Shown: positions 1 to 9,270 of the stretch, piece by piece
Layout of the letters: every line of letters starts with the position of its first letter
How positions within the stretch are numbered: the first letter of the stretch is position 1
Source of the DNA: Pontibacter diazotrophicus
Lineage (GTDB): Bacteria; Bacteroidota; Bacteroidia; Cytophagales; Hymenobacteraceae
DNA length: 64,000 nucleotides
NCBI RefSeq assembly: GCF_003367245.1
Contig: NZ_QRGR01000013.1
Span: 115,401 to 179,400, forward strand
Direction: 5' to 3'
The notes under the pieces: model-generated
Told to the model about the DNA's origin: nothing
Database searches by the model: none
The model's input: the letters and a program-made list of their open reading frames with translations, nothing else
Program-made: the position numbers and the translations under genes

Positions 1-226
1 TGGGAAAAAGGCTACTCATCCTAAAGCGAACTTTATTCAGGACGATGTAGGCATGCAGTACATTACCATCAATGTAAAAGCGCTAAAGCCTGTCATAGAA
101 AGACTGAAAGAAAGAAATGTGCCGTTCCTGGGAAGTACGCCTACACCTTTGAATGAGAATGCACACTTTGTGCTGGTGCAGGACCCTGATGGAATTTTTA
201 TTGAATTGATAGGACCGATGGAATAG
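1..226 (+). CDS. VOC (glyoxalase/bleomycin-resistance-like) family protein, 5' truncated
   Basis: The frame is open from base 2 to the TAG at 224-226 and lacks its start, which lies left of the window. The visible 74 residues end in a typical second half of a vicinal-oxygen-chelate fold: a predicted beta strand, a helix (KPVIERLKERN), then FVLVQDPDGIFIELIGPME. The DPDGxxIEL motif carries the C-terminal Glu that often serves as a metal ligand in this superfamily. The superfamily includes glyoxalase I, dioxygenases and antibiotic-binding proteins, and this fragment cannot tell them apart. It converges with the next gene; a strong hairpin at 381-425 lies between them. Confidence 0.75.
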   Translation, partial: GKKATHPKANFIQDDVGMQYITINVKALKPVIERLKERNVPFLGSTPTPLNENAHFVLVQDPDGIFIELIGPME

Positions 227-380
227 TCTTTCATAGCCCCTCTTTTTTTCTGACATACCAAGTCAAGTCACCCCTGCCCCTCCTGAGGTGAAGGGGCCCC
301 CTTTAGAGTCCAAGGGGAGCTTGCTTCTTCATTTGCCAGGGGCTCTTTCCATTGCTAATGCTGTATCCCAATTCAGTTCA

Positions 381-425
381 TTCATGCACATTGCTTTTCA
401 TATAGCATAAAGCAATGTGCATGAA
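381..425. terminator. 17-bp stem-loop between convergent genes
   Basis: The arms at 381-397 and 409-425 are perfectly complementary over 17 bp (TTCATGCACATTGCTTT and its reverse complement), with an 11-nt loop. It lies between the convergent VOC gene and the DUF4038 gene, so a bidirectional terminator is the simplest reading. Neither side has a strong T-run, so factor-dependent termination or an RNA-stability role remains possible. The stretch 240-330 before it is rich in CCCCT/AGGGG segments that can also pair weakly. Confidence 0.6.
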
Positions 426-450
426 CTAACAACCTTAATACAAGCTTAAA

Positions 451-2388
451 TCAAGGCTTTAGCAAAATCTTGACAGCCCAGTCCGTTGAGGCTGGGTTGG
501 AACCATCAGGGAAGTTGGGTACGGCCAGATTGCCTTTTCGATCTGATTTAATTGTTTCAGGGGCTTTCCACTCTCCGTTCCTGGGGTTAAACCATTGGAA
601 GGCATAGTTGGTATTCTTCTTCAAACCAGTTATCCTGGGCAGTTCTGCCTTGTTTTCAAAATAGAGCAACGCAAAATCTTTTTCCGGATGCATCATCATA
701 AAGGACCAGCCATCCAGACCCCGCACCGAGCTGTTTTTTGCTTTTTGAGGATGGAGGTGCTGGTGATAAGGCTGCAGTTTCTGGTATCGTTCTCCTTCTG
801 AAAGGACAAAGGTCTTCAGGTGCTGCATTTGGTTTCCGGATTCATATCTCAAGGCATCCCAGATGTGGGGGCGGGCTCCGGCAGGCTCTCCGGTACTGGT
901 TATATCATAAGCAGCGGTGCCATGCACATGACCTGCCAAGCCTCCGGAAAGAACAGAGCCGTACATCTGCGCCCGTGCAAAATAGTTGTCCCTATCAGAA
1001 TTGGCCGGCGGGGTTTCGCCTCCCGGCTTGTTGATTTCATGGTTCCAGCCGGTATAATAAGGCTCAAAGTTGATAGCCGGATAAGGAGGTTTTAGATGAA
1101 AAAGGGTATCCATTGCTCCGTAAAAGCCATGGTCCCGGGGCTTATTGCCTACGCTGTGCATATCGAGCCAGGGCACTTCTTTTCCATGACCAAAGGTGGT
1201 GTAGGTCGAGTGATCGATCAGGGAGGTGTGCAGCTGGCCAAAGGGCGGCGGTCCGTACTTGTTCAGGTGGTAGGTCAGGGCTTCGTTAAACTGCTCTGCG
1301 GTCAGGCTGAATTCCTCGGGAATCCAGTCCAGGTGAATGCCACTGAACAGGAAGTTTTGTGCGCCGTAGCGGGAAATCAGGTATTGTACGTAGCGGGCAA
1401 AGGTCTCATTAAAGTTGAAGTAGGCGTTCCAGGATGGGCCGGCATCACGGCGGATGGTCTCCAGCAAGGGCACAAAGCCCTGCTCCGACATATACTGCAT
1501 TTTTTTGTCCAGGCTTTGAAAATAGGCTGGGTTTATCTGGTTGAAATCGGAAACGCCTTGATGTTCCTCAGACATGGAAAAGGGCAGGTTCCCATATTCG
1601 TCCCGCATGTTCTTAGCGGTGAAAGTGCCCCAGTAGCTCAGGCCGCCGGAGGCGTCGGTTCCCTTGCCCGGGGCAACGTCGTAGCTGAATTTTTCCCAGG
1701 CATTGCGCACAAAAACGCCGTTTTCGTCAGCATAGGTGCTGGGGTTTAGGTCCGTGTCCCAGTTAGGGAAGGCGGCAATCATGCTGACGGAGTTAAACCC
1801 TTGATTTTTGCGGTAGTTGACAGCATCCTCAAAGCCAATGCCAGGGCCCGGGCGATAATCATCAGAAGTGGGAGCGTTGCGAAACGGCAGCCGCCAGGTG
1901 GTGCCGGCCAGCCAGGTGTCACCAACCATAAAGTACGGGCTCCCGTCGGCGTATTGCAGCGCATGTCCATTTGGCGTGGCACCTACAAAGCCGCGGCGGT
2001 TGGGGTTTTCCAGCAGCTCCTTTTCCGTCCATGCTACAGCGGTGAACTGGCCGCTCTTTTGGTTTAGTCCGTCATCCTGCTGCTGGTTTGACCCACTGGT
2101 CCATTCCCATTGGCCAGGCTTGGTTGCCACTAGGCGTACCTTAAAGACATTGTCACCATCCCAGAATCCATACACGCGCCTGGAAAAATCCGGGCCAGTC
2201 AAATCCACCCATACAGTAACATCTGTATAATAATTGTCATAGGCCTTTTCAGCCTTTAAGGTTATTTCCTGCATTTCCCACACATGCGGGTTAGCAACCG
2301 GAGAAGTTTGAAAAGCAACTGCCTGAAAATGGGATAGCCATAAGATTAGCAGGCAAAAGGAGGAAAAGGTGAAGCGTTGGATATTCAT
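451..2388 (-). CDS. Secreted DUF5060/DUF4038 apiosidase-like glycoside hydrolase
   Basis: This is a 645-residue protein. Residues 1-25 form a hydrophobic signal peptide. About 36-105 look like a DUF5060 beta-sandwich (WVDLTGPDF, FKVRLVATKPGQWEW). About 135-490 look like the DUF4038 TIM-barrel found in GH140 apiosidases and related enzymes, starting at PYFMVGDTWLAG with the conserved GFNSV and NFEPYY segments. The C-terminal 80 residues (LLYFENKAEL, YAFQWFNPRNGEW) match the small beta domain often called a putative collagen-binding domain. The family acts on plant polysaccharide side chains, including apiose in pectin. The exact substrate here is unknown, and I did not assign catalytic residues. 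It stands alone, with 434 bp of non-coding DNA upstream. Confidence 0.8.
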   Translation of the reverse strand: MNIQRFTFSSFCLLILWLSHFQAVAFQTSPVANPHVWEMQEITLKAEKAYDNYYTDVTVWVDLTGPDFSRRVYGFWDGDNVFKVRLVATKPGQWEWTSGSNQQQDDGLNQKSGQFTAVAWTEKELLENPNRRGFVGATPNGHALQYADGSPYFMVGDTWLAGTTWRLPFRNAPTSDDYRPGPGIGFEDAVNYRKNQGFNSVSMIAAFPNWDTDLNPSTYADENGVFVRNAWEKFSYDVAPGKGTDASGGLSYWGTFTAKNMRDEYGNLPFSMSEEHQGVSDFNQINPAYFQSLDKKMQYMSEQGFVPLLETIRRDAGPSWNAYFNFNETFARYVQYLISRYGAQNFLFSGIHLDWIPEEFSLTAEQFNEALTYHLNKYGPPPFGQLHTSLIDHSTYTTFGHGKEVPWLDMHSVGNKPRDHGFYGAMDTLFHLKPPYPAINFEPYYTGWNHEINKPGGETPPANSDRDNYFARAQMYGSVLSGGLAGHVHGTAAYDITSTGEPAGARPHIWDALRYESGNQMQHLKTFVLSEGERYQKLQPYHQHLHPQKAKNSSVRGLDGWSFMMMHPEKDFALLYFENKAELPRITGLKKNTNYAFQWFNPRNGEWKAPETIKSDRKGNLAVPNFPDGSNPASTDWAVKILLKP

Positions 2389-2822
2389 TAGTATGAAGGT
2401 GTTGTCAATTCTGGAAGCACCTTTAAATATATAAAATTTGTCGGTGTAAATCGGCCTAACATCGGCTATAGGAAAGTTTCAACGAGACTGCCCCACTGGC
2501 ATCGCTGCTTTGCTGCGACAGTCTGATAGATTCTTCTTTGAACTATTTGGAATAATCCTTCCTTCTAGCCATAGGTTTATTGGTTAGGGGAAGGTAGTAT
2601 ACTGTTTTCTAGCCTTCCACCTTTTCAGGGGATTTCGGCTTTAGCTGAAGTTATCAGAAAAAGAAGCCTGTTATTTGGCTATAGCCTTTATATGATTTTA
2701 TTTTCTGCCAACCACAGCATGTTTATCAGATGAGAAAACAGCATCTTTATATTTGTGTTTTATGATAAGTTGCTGGTAAGCCTGCTGCTGCAGTAGATTA
2801 AGTATCAAGAATTTCCACGTAA
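2389..2822. other. Divergent intergenic region, 434 bp
   Basis: This non-coding stretch lies between the leftward DUF4038 gene and the rightward VCBS gene and must hold promoters for both. It is AT-rich near both ends. I saw no convincing operator, RNA gene or reading frame in it, and none of the LacI-type sites found elsewhere in the window. Confidence 0.5.
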
Positions 2823-5800
2823 ATGAAATACCGCCTGTTCCTTTTAAATGTGCTGTTGCTTCCTCTGTTCTTTAGCTGTAACCAGGGGCAGGAGGCAAAT
2901 CAATCAGCCCTGTTCTGGCAAAAGGATGCTGCAGAAACCAACATCGATTTCATCAATCAGTTGCCTGACACCGGGCCTCTTAACTTAATGACGTACCCTT
3001 ATTTCTACAATGGGGCAGGGGTGGCGGCAGGCGATGTGAACAACGATGGGCTTCCGGATTTGTTTTTTGTGCAGAACCAGGGAGAAAACAAGCTTTACCT
3101 GAATAAAGGTAAAAGCGAAAGCAGCTCTTTCTCTTTCCAGGACATTACAGCAGAAAGCGGCCTGAGCGAGTTCTCCGACTGGGAGACCGGAGTGACCATG
3201 GCCGATGTGAACGGCGATGGCTGGCTGGATATTTATGTTTGTGCCCTGGTAGATTTCAAGGGCTTGAAGGGCCATAACAGGTTGTACATGAACAATGGGG
3301 TAGATGCCAGCGGCAATGTCAGCTTTACAGAACAGGCTGCGGAATGGGGGCTCGATTTCAAAGGGTATTCTACACAGGCTACCTTTTTTGACTATGACCA
3401 GGATGGTGACCTCGACATGTATCTGTTAAACCATGCGGCAGAGGTAAATCTAAATTATGGGATCGCCGACATGGATAGGGAACAGAAAGATGAAAAAGTA
3501 GGCGATGTGCTCTACGAAAATCAACTCAATGGCATAGCAGGACAGGCGGGAAATGCAGCAGTTGCAAAGTTTAAAGATGTAAGCGAGCAGACTGGTATTT
3601 ACCAGTCTCCGATGGGCATTGGCCTGGGGGTAGTGGTGGCCGACTTTAATCAGGATGGTTGGGACGATATATACGTAGCCAATGATTTTCACGAAGACGA
3701 CTTTTGCTACATCAACCAGGGTGACGGCACCTTTAAAGAAAGCATTCGGGAGCGTTTTCGCTATCTGAGCCGTTTCTCCATGGGTTGCGATGCTGCCGAC
3801 CTGAACAACGACGGCTACCCCGACCTGATGACGCTTGACATGTTCCCGGAAAACGAGGTGGTGGAAAAAACATCGATGGGAGAGGAAGCTTTCCTGATCA
3901 TGAAGCACAAAATGGCTTACGGTTACATGCCCCAGTACAGCCGCAACTGCCTGCAGCTAAATCTATCGGGAGAGAAGTTCTCTGAGATTGGTTATATGGC
4001 GGGCGTGGCTGCAACGGATTGGAGCTGGAGCACGCTACTGGCCGACTTTGATAATGACGGACAAAAAGATATTTTCATAGGCAATGGCATTGCACGCCGC
4101 CAGAACGATTTAGATTTTATCCGCTATTTTTCCAATACTGCGCTCCACCTCCAGAAAAGCGAGAAAATTGACCAGGAACTCATTGAAGCCATGCCGAGTG
4201 GCAAGGTGCCTAATTTTATTTTCAGGGGCACCAAAAGCATGCAGTTCGAAGACAAGTCCCAGGAATGGGGTTTTGGCAACCCAACACTCAGCAGCGGATC
4301 AGTTTATACTGATTTGGATGGAGACGGAGACCTGGAACTGGTGACCAACAATATCAACGAACCCGCGGGTATCTATGAAAACCGGAGCCAGGAGCTTCAT
4401 GGCCATCACTATCTGAAGGTAAAACTGCAGGGCCAGGGGGGCAATACTTATGGTGTCGGCGCCAAGGTGTTTGTGATGCATGGCGGAACACTGCAGTTTC
4501 AGCACCAGATGCCCACACGGGGTTTCCTTTCTTCGGTAGATCCTACGCTTACTTTTGGCCTGGGCAAGCAAACCAAAATCGATAGTGTATTGGTGCTCTG
4601 GGGCAATCAGAAAGCTCAGGTTATCAGGGAGGTTTCCCCCAATCAAACACTGGAACTGGCCCAGGCAAATGCTACCGTCAGTGCCGAACCTTATTATGCA
4701 AAGCTTTTTTCCAAACCGGAACCGCTTTTAGAGGAGGTCAGCACCGGCTATGCCCTGGATTACACGCACCAGGAAAACGACTATAACGATTTCGCCATAG
4801 AATCGCTCATTCCTTTTCAGCTCTCTACCGAAGGTCCTAGAATGGCAGTGGGCGATGTGAACGGGGATGGCCTGGAAGATTTTTATGTTGGCGGAGCCAG
4901 CAGGCAGGCAGGAAGCCTGTTTCTGCAAAAGGCTGACCGCCGGTTTGTGGCAGGCAATTCCGCCGCCTTTCTGGCCGATGCCGGCAGCGAAGACGTAGAT
5001 GCCTTGTTCTTTGATGCAGACGGAGACAACGACCTGGACCTCTACGTAGTAAGCGCCGGCAATGAACATACAGCTAAAAAAGAACAGCTCCTCGACAGGT
5101 TGTATCTGAACGATGGCAAAGGAAATTTTACCCGTATGCCGGAGCATTTGCCCTTGCTGTACAGCAATACGAGTTGCGTGCGCGCCCATGACTTCGATGG
5201 CGATGGTGACCTTGACCTGTTTGTAGGCGGGAGAGTACAAAGCAAAGCATACGGCCATATTCCCGATTCTTATTTGCTGGTTAACGATGGCACAGGTCAC
5301 TTTTCCGACCAAACCGAGCAGCTGGCACCCGGACTTAGAAAAGCAGGCATGCTCACTGACGCACAATGGGTAGATTACGATGGCAATGGCCTGACGGACC
5401 TGGTGGTAGTGGGAGACTGGATGCCTGTTAAATTTTTCAGCAACAACGGAAAGCAGCTGCAGGAAGTGAAAGAGGTGCCTGGCCTGGAGCAATCGAACGG
5501 TTTCTGGCAAACGGTGCAGGTTGCCGATTTTGATGGCGATGGTGACCCTGATTTCTTGCTAGGCAACCTGGGCATCAACAGCAAGTTGCGGAAGAACAAC
5601 GGGGCTCCCTTGAAAATGCTTGTAAAAGATGTAGATGAAAATAAAAAACTGGAGCACATTTTAATGTACCAGCGCCAGGAGAAGTGGTACCCGGTGGCTA
5701 ACAAGGAAGAGTTAGGAAAACAGTTGCCGCTAATGAATAAGAAGTTCAATTACTTTAAAGACTATGCCGGAAAAGCTGTAACCGAGATCTTTGATAAAGG

Positions 5801-6260
5801 CGAGATGGAGGGAGCGCTTGAGCTGGAGGTAAATCGCTTTGAGTCGGTGTACCTGGAGAACTTAGGAGGCGGTAAATTCAAGCAGCACCTCTTGCCAGTT
5901 GAGGCACAGGTATCCAAGGTCTGGGCTTTCCATGTGATGGATGTAGACAGCGATGGTCATCAGGATGTGCTGCTAGGTGGTAATTTCTGGGGAGTGAGTG
6001 CCTATCAGGGGCGCTATGATGCAAGCTGGGGTTTGGTGTTGAAAGGAGATGGTAAAGGCAACTTCAAAGCACTTTCCCCCACTGAATGCGGTTTCCTGCT
6101 GGAGGGTGAAGTGCGGGATATCAAATCAGTAAATACGCCGGCCGGCCCCCTGGTGTTGGTAGCCAGAAACAACCTGCCGATGCAACTATTCAATCCCCGT
6201 GCAGTGGCTTCCCCCGAGGGTTTGATGGCAAACCAGCGTGGTCGTAGTGCCGCTAAATAG
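2823..6260 (+). CDS. VCBS/FG-GAP repeat lipoprotein with ASPIC/UnbV domain (CRTAC1-like)
   Basis: This is an 1145-residue lipoprotein: the signal peptide ends in LFFSC with the acylated Cys at residue 19. At least thirteen calcium-loop repeats of the form DxNxDGxxDL are visible (for example DVNNDGLPDLF, DFNQDGWDDIYV, DFDGDGDLDLFV, DVDSDGHQDVLL), arranged as two beta-propeller blocks. Between them, about 525-615, sits an ASPIC/UnbV domain (GVGAKVFV, PTRGFLSSVDPTLTFGLG, DSVLVLWGN). Such proteins sit on the cell surface and probably bind glycans or partner proteins; no enzyme activity is established. The haloperoxidase gene follows 79 bp downstream on the same strand, and the two probably form one transcript. 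Confidence 0.85.
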   Translation: MKYRLFLLNVLLLPLFFSCNQGQEANQSALFWQKDAAETNIDFINQLPDTGPLNLMTYPYFYNGAGVAAGDVNNDGLPDLFFVQNQGENKLYLNKGKSESSSFSFQDITAESGLSEFSDWETGVTMADVNGDGWLDIYVCALVDFKGLKGHNRLYMNNGVDASGNVSFTEQAAEWGLDFKGYSTQATFFDYDQDGDLDMYLLNHAAEVNLNYGIADMDREQKDEKVGDVLYENQLNGIAGQAGNAAVAKFKDVSEQTGIYQSPMGIGLGVVVADFNQDGWDDIYVANDFHEDDFCYINQGDGTFKESIRERFRYLSRFSMGCDAADLNNDGYPDLMTLDMFPENEVVEKTSMGEEAFLIMKHKMAYGYMPQYSRNCLQLNLSGEKFSEIGYMAGVAATDWSWSTLLADFDNDGQKDIFIGNGIARRQNDLDFIRYFSNTALHLQKSEKIDQELIEAMPSGKVPNFIFRGTKSMQFEDKSQEWGFGNPTLSSGSVYTDLDGDGDLELVTNNINEPAGIYENRSQELHGHHYLKVKLQGQGGNTYGVGAKVFVMHGGTLQFQHQMPTRGFLSSVDPTLTFGLGKQTKIDSVLVLWGNQKAQVIREVSPNQTLELAQANATVSAEPYYAKLFSKPEPLLEEVSTGYALDYTHQENDYNDFAIESLIPFQLSTEGPRMAVGDVNGDGLEDFYVGGASRQAGSLFLQKADRRFVAGNSAAFLADAGSEDVDALFFDADGDNDLDLYVVSAGNEHTAKKEQLLDRLYLNDGKGNFTRMPEHLPLLYSNTSCVRAHDFDGDGDLDLFVGGRVQSKAYGHIPDSYLLVNDGTGHFSDQTEQLAPGLRKAGMLTDAQWVDYDGNGLTDLVVVGDWMPVKFFSNNGKQLQEVKEVPGLEQSNGFWQTVQVADFDGDGDPDFLLGNLGINSKLRKNNGAPLKMLVKDVDENKKLEHILMYQRQEKWYPVANKEELGKQLPLMNKKFNYFKDYAGKAVTEIFDKGEMEGALELEVNRFESVYLENLGGGKFKQHLLPVEAQVSKVWAFHVMDVDSDGHQDVLLGGNFWGVSAYQGRYDASWGLVLKGDGKGNFKALSPTECGFLLEGEVRDIKSVNTPAGPLVLVARNNLPMQLFNPRAVASPEGLMANQRGRSAAK

Positions 6261-6339
6261 TTGATAATGGTATAAGATGTTTATAAGTTTGTGTATGAGG
6301 AGCTTGTCGGGTTTGAAACAGAAACAAGAAGTTGAATCT

Positions 6340-7758
6340 ATGAAAAAATTCAGTCTCAAGGCTTTTCTTATTTCTGCTTTGCTGCTTCTTATTCTTGCCA
6401 TGCCTGCCTGCAAAGAGGGGAGCGTAGCAAAGTATGCATCAGCAGAAGCATACAATAAGGCTGCTGCCGATCCGGCACTGCTGCATGCCTGCACACAACA
6501 ACTGACTGCCGTTATTGTACATGATGTGTTTAAGCCACCTGTGGCCAGCCGCATCTACGCCTATTCTTACCTGGCTGCTTACGAAGCACTGCGCTATCAA
6601 TCAGAAGAACACGCTTCGCTAGCCGGAAAATTAAACCAGTTTACGACGGTACCAGCCCCGGACCCGGCAAGTGCTTATTGCTTTCCCCTGGCCGGTGTTA
6701 CAGCTTTTATAAGCGTGGGCAAAGGCCTTACCTTTAACCAGGCTTTGTGGGAAGAGTTTGAGGAGGAGTTCTATAGGTCTTACCAGCAAATGGGTATGCC
6801 CGCTGAAGTGTACGACAAATCCATTGCCTACGGGCAGGAGGTTGCTGCACACGTGCTTTCTTATGCAGGGCAGGATAATTACAAAGAAACAAGAGCTTTC
6901 CGCCACACCATCAGCTACCAGCCGGGCGGTTGGGAACCCACTCCGCCTGTATTTGCCGAAGCCTGCGAGCCGCAGTGGAATTCCATCAGAAGCTTTACCC
7001 TCGACTCTGTCGCCCATTTTGCTCCTCCTGCGCCCACTACCTACAGCCTCGATACGAACAGTGCGTTCTACAGGCTTACAAAAGAAGTGTACGATACTGG
7101 CATTAACCTCCAGGAGGAACAAAAAACAATTGCGTATTTCTGGGATGATAATCCTTTTGTAACCAGCGTGAGGGGGCATGCTGCCTTTGCCGAAAAGAAG
7201 ATGACGCCCCCCGGCCACTGGATAGACATTGCCAGAACGGTGTCTCAACAGAAAAAACAGGGAATGCTGGAGGCTGCCGAAACCTATACATTAACTGCTC
7301 TTGCCCTAAACGATGCCTTCATTGCCTGTTGGGATGCCAAGTACAAAACCGACAGAATTCGCCCTGTTACAGTCATCACCCAACATATTGATAAAGGCTG
7401 GATGCCTTTCCTGGAAACTCCCGGTTTTCCGGAGTATGTGAGCGGGCATAGCAGTATCTCGGCTGCGGCCGGGCGTGTTTTAACCCACACCTTTGGCGAA
7501 AATGTTGCTTTCACCGATTCTACAGAGTATGTCTATGGCCATGGAGTAAGGTCTTTCGCTTCTTTTGAAGAGGCCTACTGGGAAGCTTCTATGAGCCGTG
7601 TGTATGGGGGAATTCATTACCGCGACGGAGCGGAACAAGGCACCTATCTGGGTGAGCGTATAGGTGATTGGGTTTGGGCTCTTGCAAAAGGAAATAAACA
7701 GGAACTGCTGGCGGTAGAGTCTAATAAAGTACCAGTGCTGAAAGCTTCTACAGAATAA
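6340..7758 (+). CDS. Vanadium-dependent haloperoxidase / PAP2-superfamily lipoprotein
   Basis: I chose the ATG at 6340 rather than 6277 because it starts an ordinary lipoprotein signal (MKKFSLK, then a hydrophobic core ending MPAC, Cys24). The protein is 472 residues. The three phosphate/vanadate-binding motifs of the PAP2/haloperoxidase superfamily are present: KYKTDRIRP near 333, SGHSS near 367, and SRVYGGIHYRDG near 417-428. The first and third supply Lys/Arg and Arg/His/Asp, and the middle one supplies the Ser-Gly-His triad. The fold can work as a haloperoxidase or an acid phosphatase, and sequence alone does not decide. It follows the VCBS/ASPIC gene closely, and the two product families are often neighbours in Bacteroidota. 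No terminator is visible downstream. Confidence 0.85.
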   Translation: MKKFSLKAFLISALLLLILAMPACKEGSVAKYASAEAYNKAAADPALLHACTQQLTAVIVHDVFKPPVASRIYAYSYLAAYEALRYQSEEHASLAGKLNQFTTVPAPDPASAYCFPLAGVTAFISVGKGLTFNQALWEEFEEEFYRSYQQMGMPAEVYDKSIAYGQEVAAHVLSYAGQDNYKETRAFRHTISYQPGGWEPTPPVFAEACEPQWNSIRSFTLDSVAHFAPPAPTTYSLDTNSAFYRLTKEVYDTGINLQEEQKTIAYFWDDNPFVTSVRGHAAFAEKKMTPPGHWIDIARTVSQQKKQGMLEAAETYTLTALALNDAFIACWDAKYKTDRIRPVTVITQHIDKGWMPFLETPGFPEYVSGHSSISAAAGRVLTHTFGENVAFTDSTEYVYGHGVRSFASFEEAYWEASMSRVYGGIHYRDGAEQGTYLGERIGDWVWALAKGNKQELLAVESNKVPVLKASTE

Positions 7759-8418
7759 AAGAGTAGCTGTAAGCTGGAACTGCTAATCCTATATTTCCAC
7801 GGCACCTTCCTGATTTGGAGCCCTAATAAAGCCTTATTTTAAGCATTCCTACAGGTGCCTGGTGGAGATGGCTACTTCGTTTTGGATAGTTTAGTACGCT
7901 GGTGCCTAAAGTGGTGTAGTATCATGCCAGAGGAGCAAATCTTATTCTTCTGTTTTTGTTTCGATGATGTTGTGAGTTGTGTAATAGGAATAACCTGAAC
8001 TTGCAGCCACAGGTAGTGAAGCACTTATCGGTTTCTGTTTTAAAAGAACAGGTGATAGCCTGTATACCCCATCCAATGTAAGTTGACTGCCAAAGCAGCC
8101 CAAAGCAGCATATGCTGCTTTGGGCAATATCTCTTTCGATAGCTACCCAATATAAATAGGTGTCGGAGGCCAGCTACCAACAGCAGGCCAATGTCACTTC
8201 TTTTTTATAGCCGGAATGTTGGCTATAAATGAATGTATAATTATTTGCTAAGGTTGCTGTACGTGCTAATTGCTTACATAATAATACAATAAGGAGCCTG
8301 TTTTAGACTAAATTCATAAATTTTATTTAATACTATAACTTTATTATTTATATATAGTATGATTCACAGGAAACGTAGCCCTTAACGGCTCAACTGCTAA
8401 CTTCTTCAAATTTAATTT
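7759..8418. other. Intergenic region, 660 bp
   Basis: This lies between two rightward genes. It contains a 61-codon leftward open frame (7942-8127) that resembles no family I know, and a perfect 28-nt palindrome at 8098-8125. The last 200 bp before the membrane-protein gene are very AT-rich, as expected of a Bacteroidota promoter region. I saw no tRNA or other RNA gene. Confidence 0.5.
8098..8125. repeat. Perfect 28-nt palindrome
   Basis: GCCCAAAGCAGCAT at 8098-8111 is followed at once by its exact reverse complement at 8112-8125. The left part is preceded by a second direct copy of CAAAGCAGC at 8091-8099. No T-run follows on either strand, so it is not an obvious intrinsic terminator. It could be an RNA hairpin, a protein-binding dyad or a mobile-repeat remnant. 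Confidence 0.6.
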
Positions 8419-9192
8419 ATGATTGAAACTATTACAAAACGTAATAAGGCTAACGCGCCTAAAGTTAAACCTGCGAACAAACCTGTTGCAAAAGATAATC
8501 AGGTTACTACTCCCAAAGCTTTAACAGTTATACCCCTCATTTCTCTCCTTATAAATCAGGCAAAAGTAAATACTTTATTTTTGGTGTTGCTGTACCTGGT
8601 GCCCTTGGTTTGTTTATTATTGGTTTTAGGTACTAATATATTCGCCTCCATTCCTGTAGGTAATTTCACCAGGGAGCCTGTTGCCGTTGCCGGATTACCA
8701 TTCTATGTAGGCTTCATCTCTAATATGGGAATGTTGTTTTGGTGTGCTGCAGCAGTATTATGTATTTTTAGCTGGCTTGTATTTCGTCAGAACGAAAGTG
8801 AAAAAACACTGTCAAGCTTTCTGCTTTACTTTGGGCTGCTCACCCTTGCCTTGCTCTTCGATGACTTTTTTCAACTCCATGACTATATATTTCTCTTTTA
8901 CCTGCCAATATCTGAGAAACTCATTTTCTTATCGTATGGTATCCTGATGCTGTCTGGTTTAATTATTTTCAGGGACTATATTCTGATGCAGACAGATTTC
9001 TTTGTGTTTTTTACAGCCTTTGTTTTTCTTGGGTTGTCCATTGTGGTGGACTCACTTCAGCATCAGTTACAACCTTTTCTTGGAGAGGACATAAGAATTT
9101 TACTGGAAGATGGATTCAAGTTTTTTGGTATAGTAGGTTGGTTCGGTTATTTTGCGAAGGTGTGTCTGACAAAGTTCAGAGCTTCTGTGTAG
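8419..9192 (+). CDS. Multi-pass membrane protein of unknown function
   Basis: This is a 257-residue protein of no family I recognise. The first 45 residues are hydrophilic and basic (KRNKANAPKVKPANK), so a cytoplasmic tail is likely. About six hydrophobic segments follow: near 51-76 (FLVLLYLVPLVCLLLVLG), 95-122, 133-165 (LLTLALLFDDFFQLHDYIF), 172-190, 197-215 and 233-250. The acidic and His residues in the FDDFFQLHDY segment sit within or beside a membrane span and could be functionally important. It is monocistronic: AT-rich DNA precedes it, and the shared terminator at 9213-9256 separates it from the convergent dnaK. Confidence 0.65.
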   Translation: MIETITKRNKANAPKVKPANKPVAKDNQVTTPKALTVIPLISLLINQAKVNTLFLVLLYLVPLVCLLLVLGTNIFASIPVGNFTREPVAVAGLPFYVGFISNMGMLFWCAAAVLCIFSWLVFRQNESEKTLSSFLLYFGLLTLALLFDDFFQLHDYIFLFYLPISEKLIFLSYGILMLSGLIIFRDYILMQTDFFVFFTAFVFLGLSIVVDSLQHQLQPFLGEDIRILLEDGFKFFGIVGWFGYFAKVCLTKFRASV

Positions 9193-9212
9193 TAGAGTTA
9201 GCAGTGACGTTA

Positions 9213-9256
9213 TACATAGAAAAGCCCCGCTGAAATCAGCGGGGCTTTTCTATGTA
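9213..9256. terminator. Bidirectional terminator between membrane-protein gene and dnaK
   Basis: The arms at 9213-9233 and 9236-9256 are complementary over 21 bp around the core AGCCCCGCTGA/TCAGCGGGGCT. The stem carries an A-run on one side and a T-run on the other, so it can work in both directions between the convergent genes ending at 9192 and 9271. Confidence 0.9.
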
Positions 9257-9270
9257 AATCAGGTTATTTC

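Noticed and set aside
1096..1749. Long rightward frame (217 codons) inside the DUF4038 gene
   Set aside because: It lies wholly opposite a well-supported coding region and has no domain features; antisense shadow of a GC-rich gene.
4728..5510. Long leftward frame (260 codons) inside the VCBS gene
   Set aside because: It is antisense to the Asp/Gly-rich repeats, which give open frames by composition.
6277..6339. Upstream ATG extending the haloperoxidase gene
   Set aside because: It would put 21 polar residues before a standard lipoprotein signal; the ATG at 6340 gives a normal SPII leader.
7942..8127. 61-codon leftward open frame
   Set aside because: It shows no recognisable domain, signal or coding pattern, and it overlaps the perfect palindrome. 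Probably chance.
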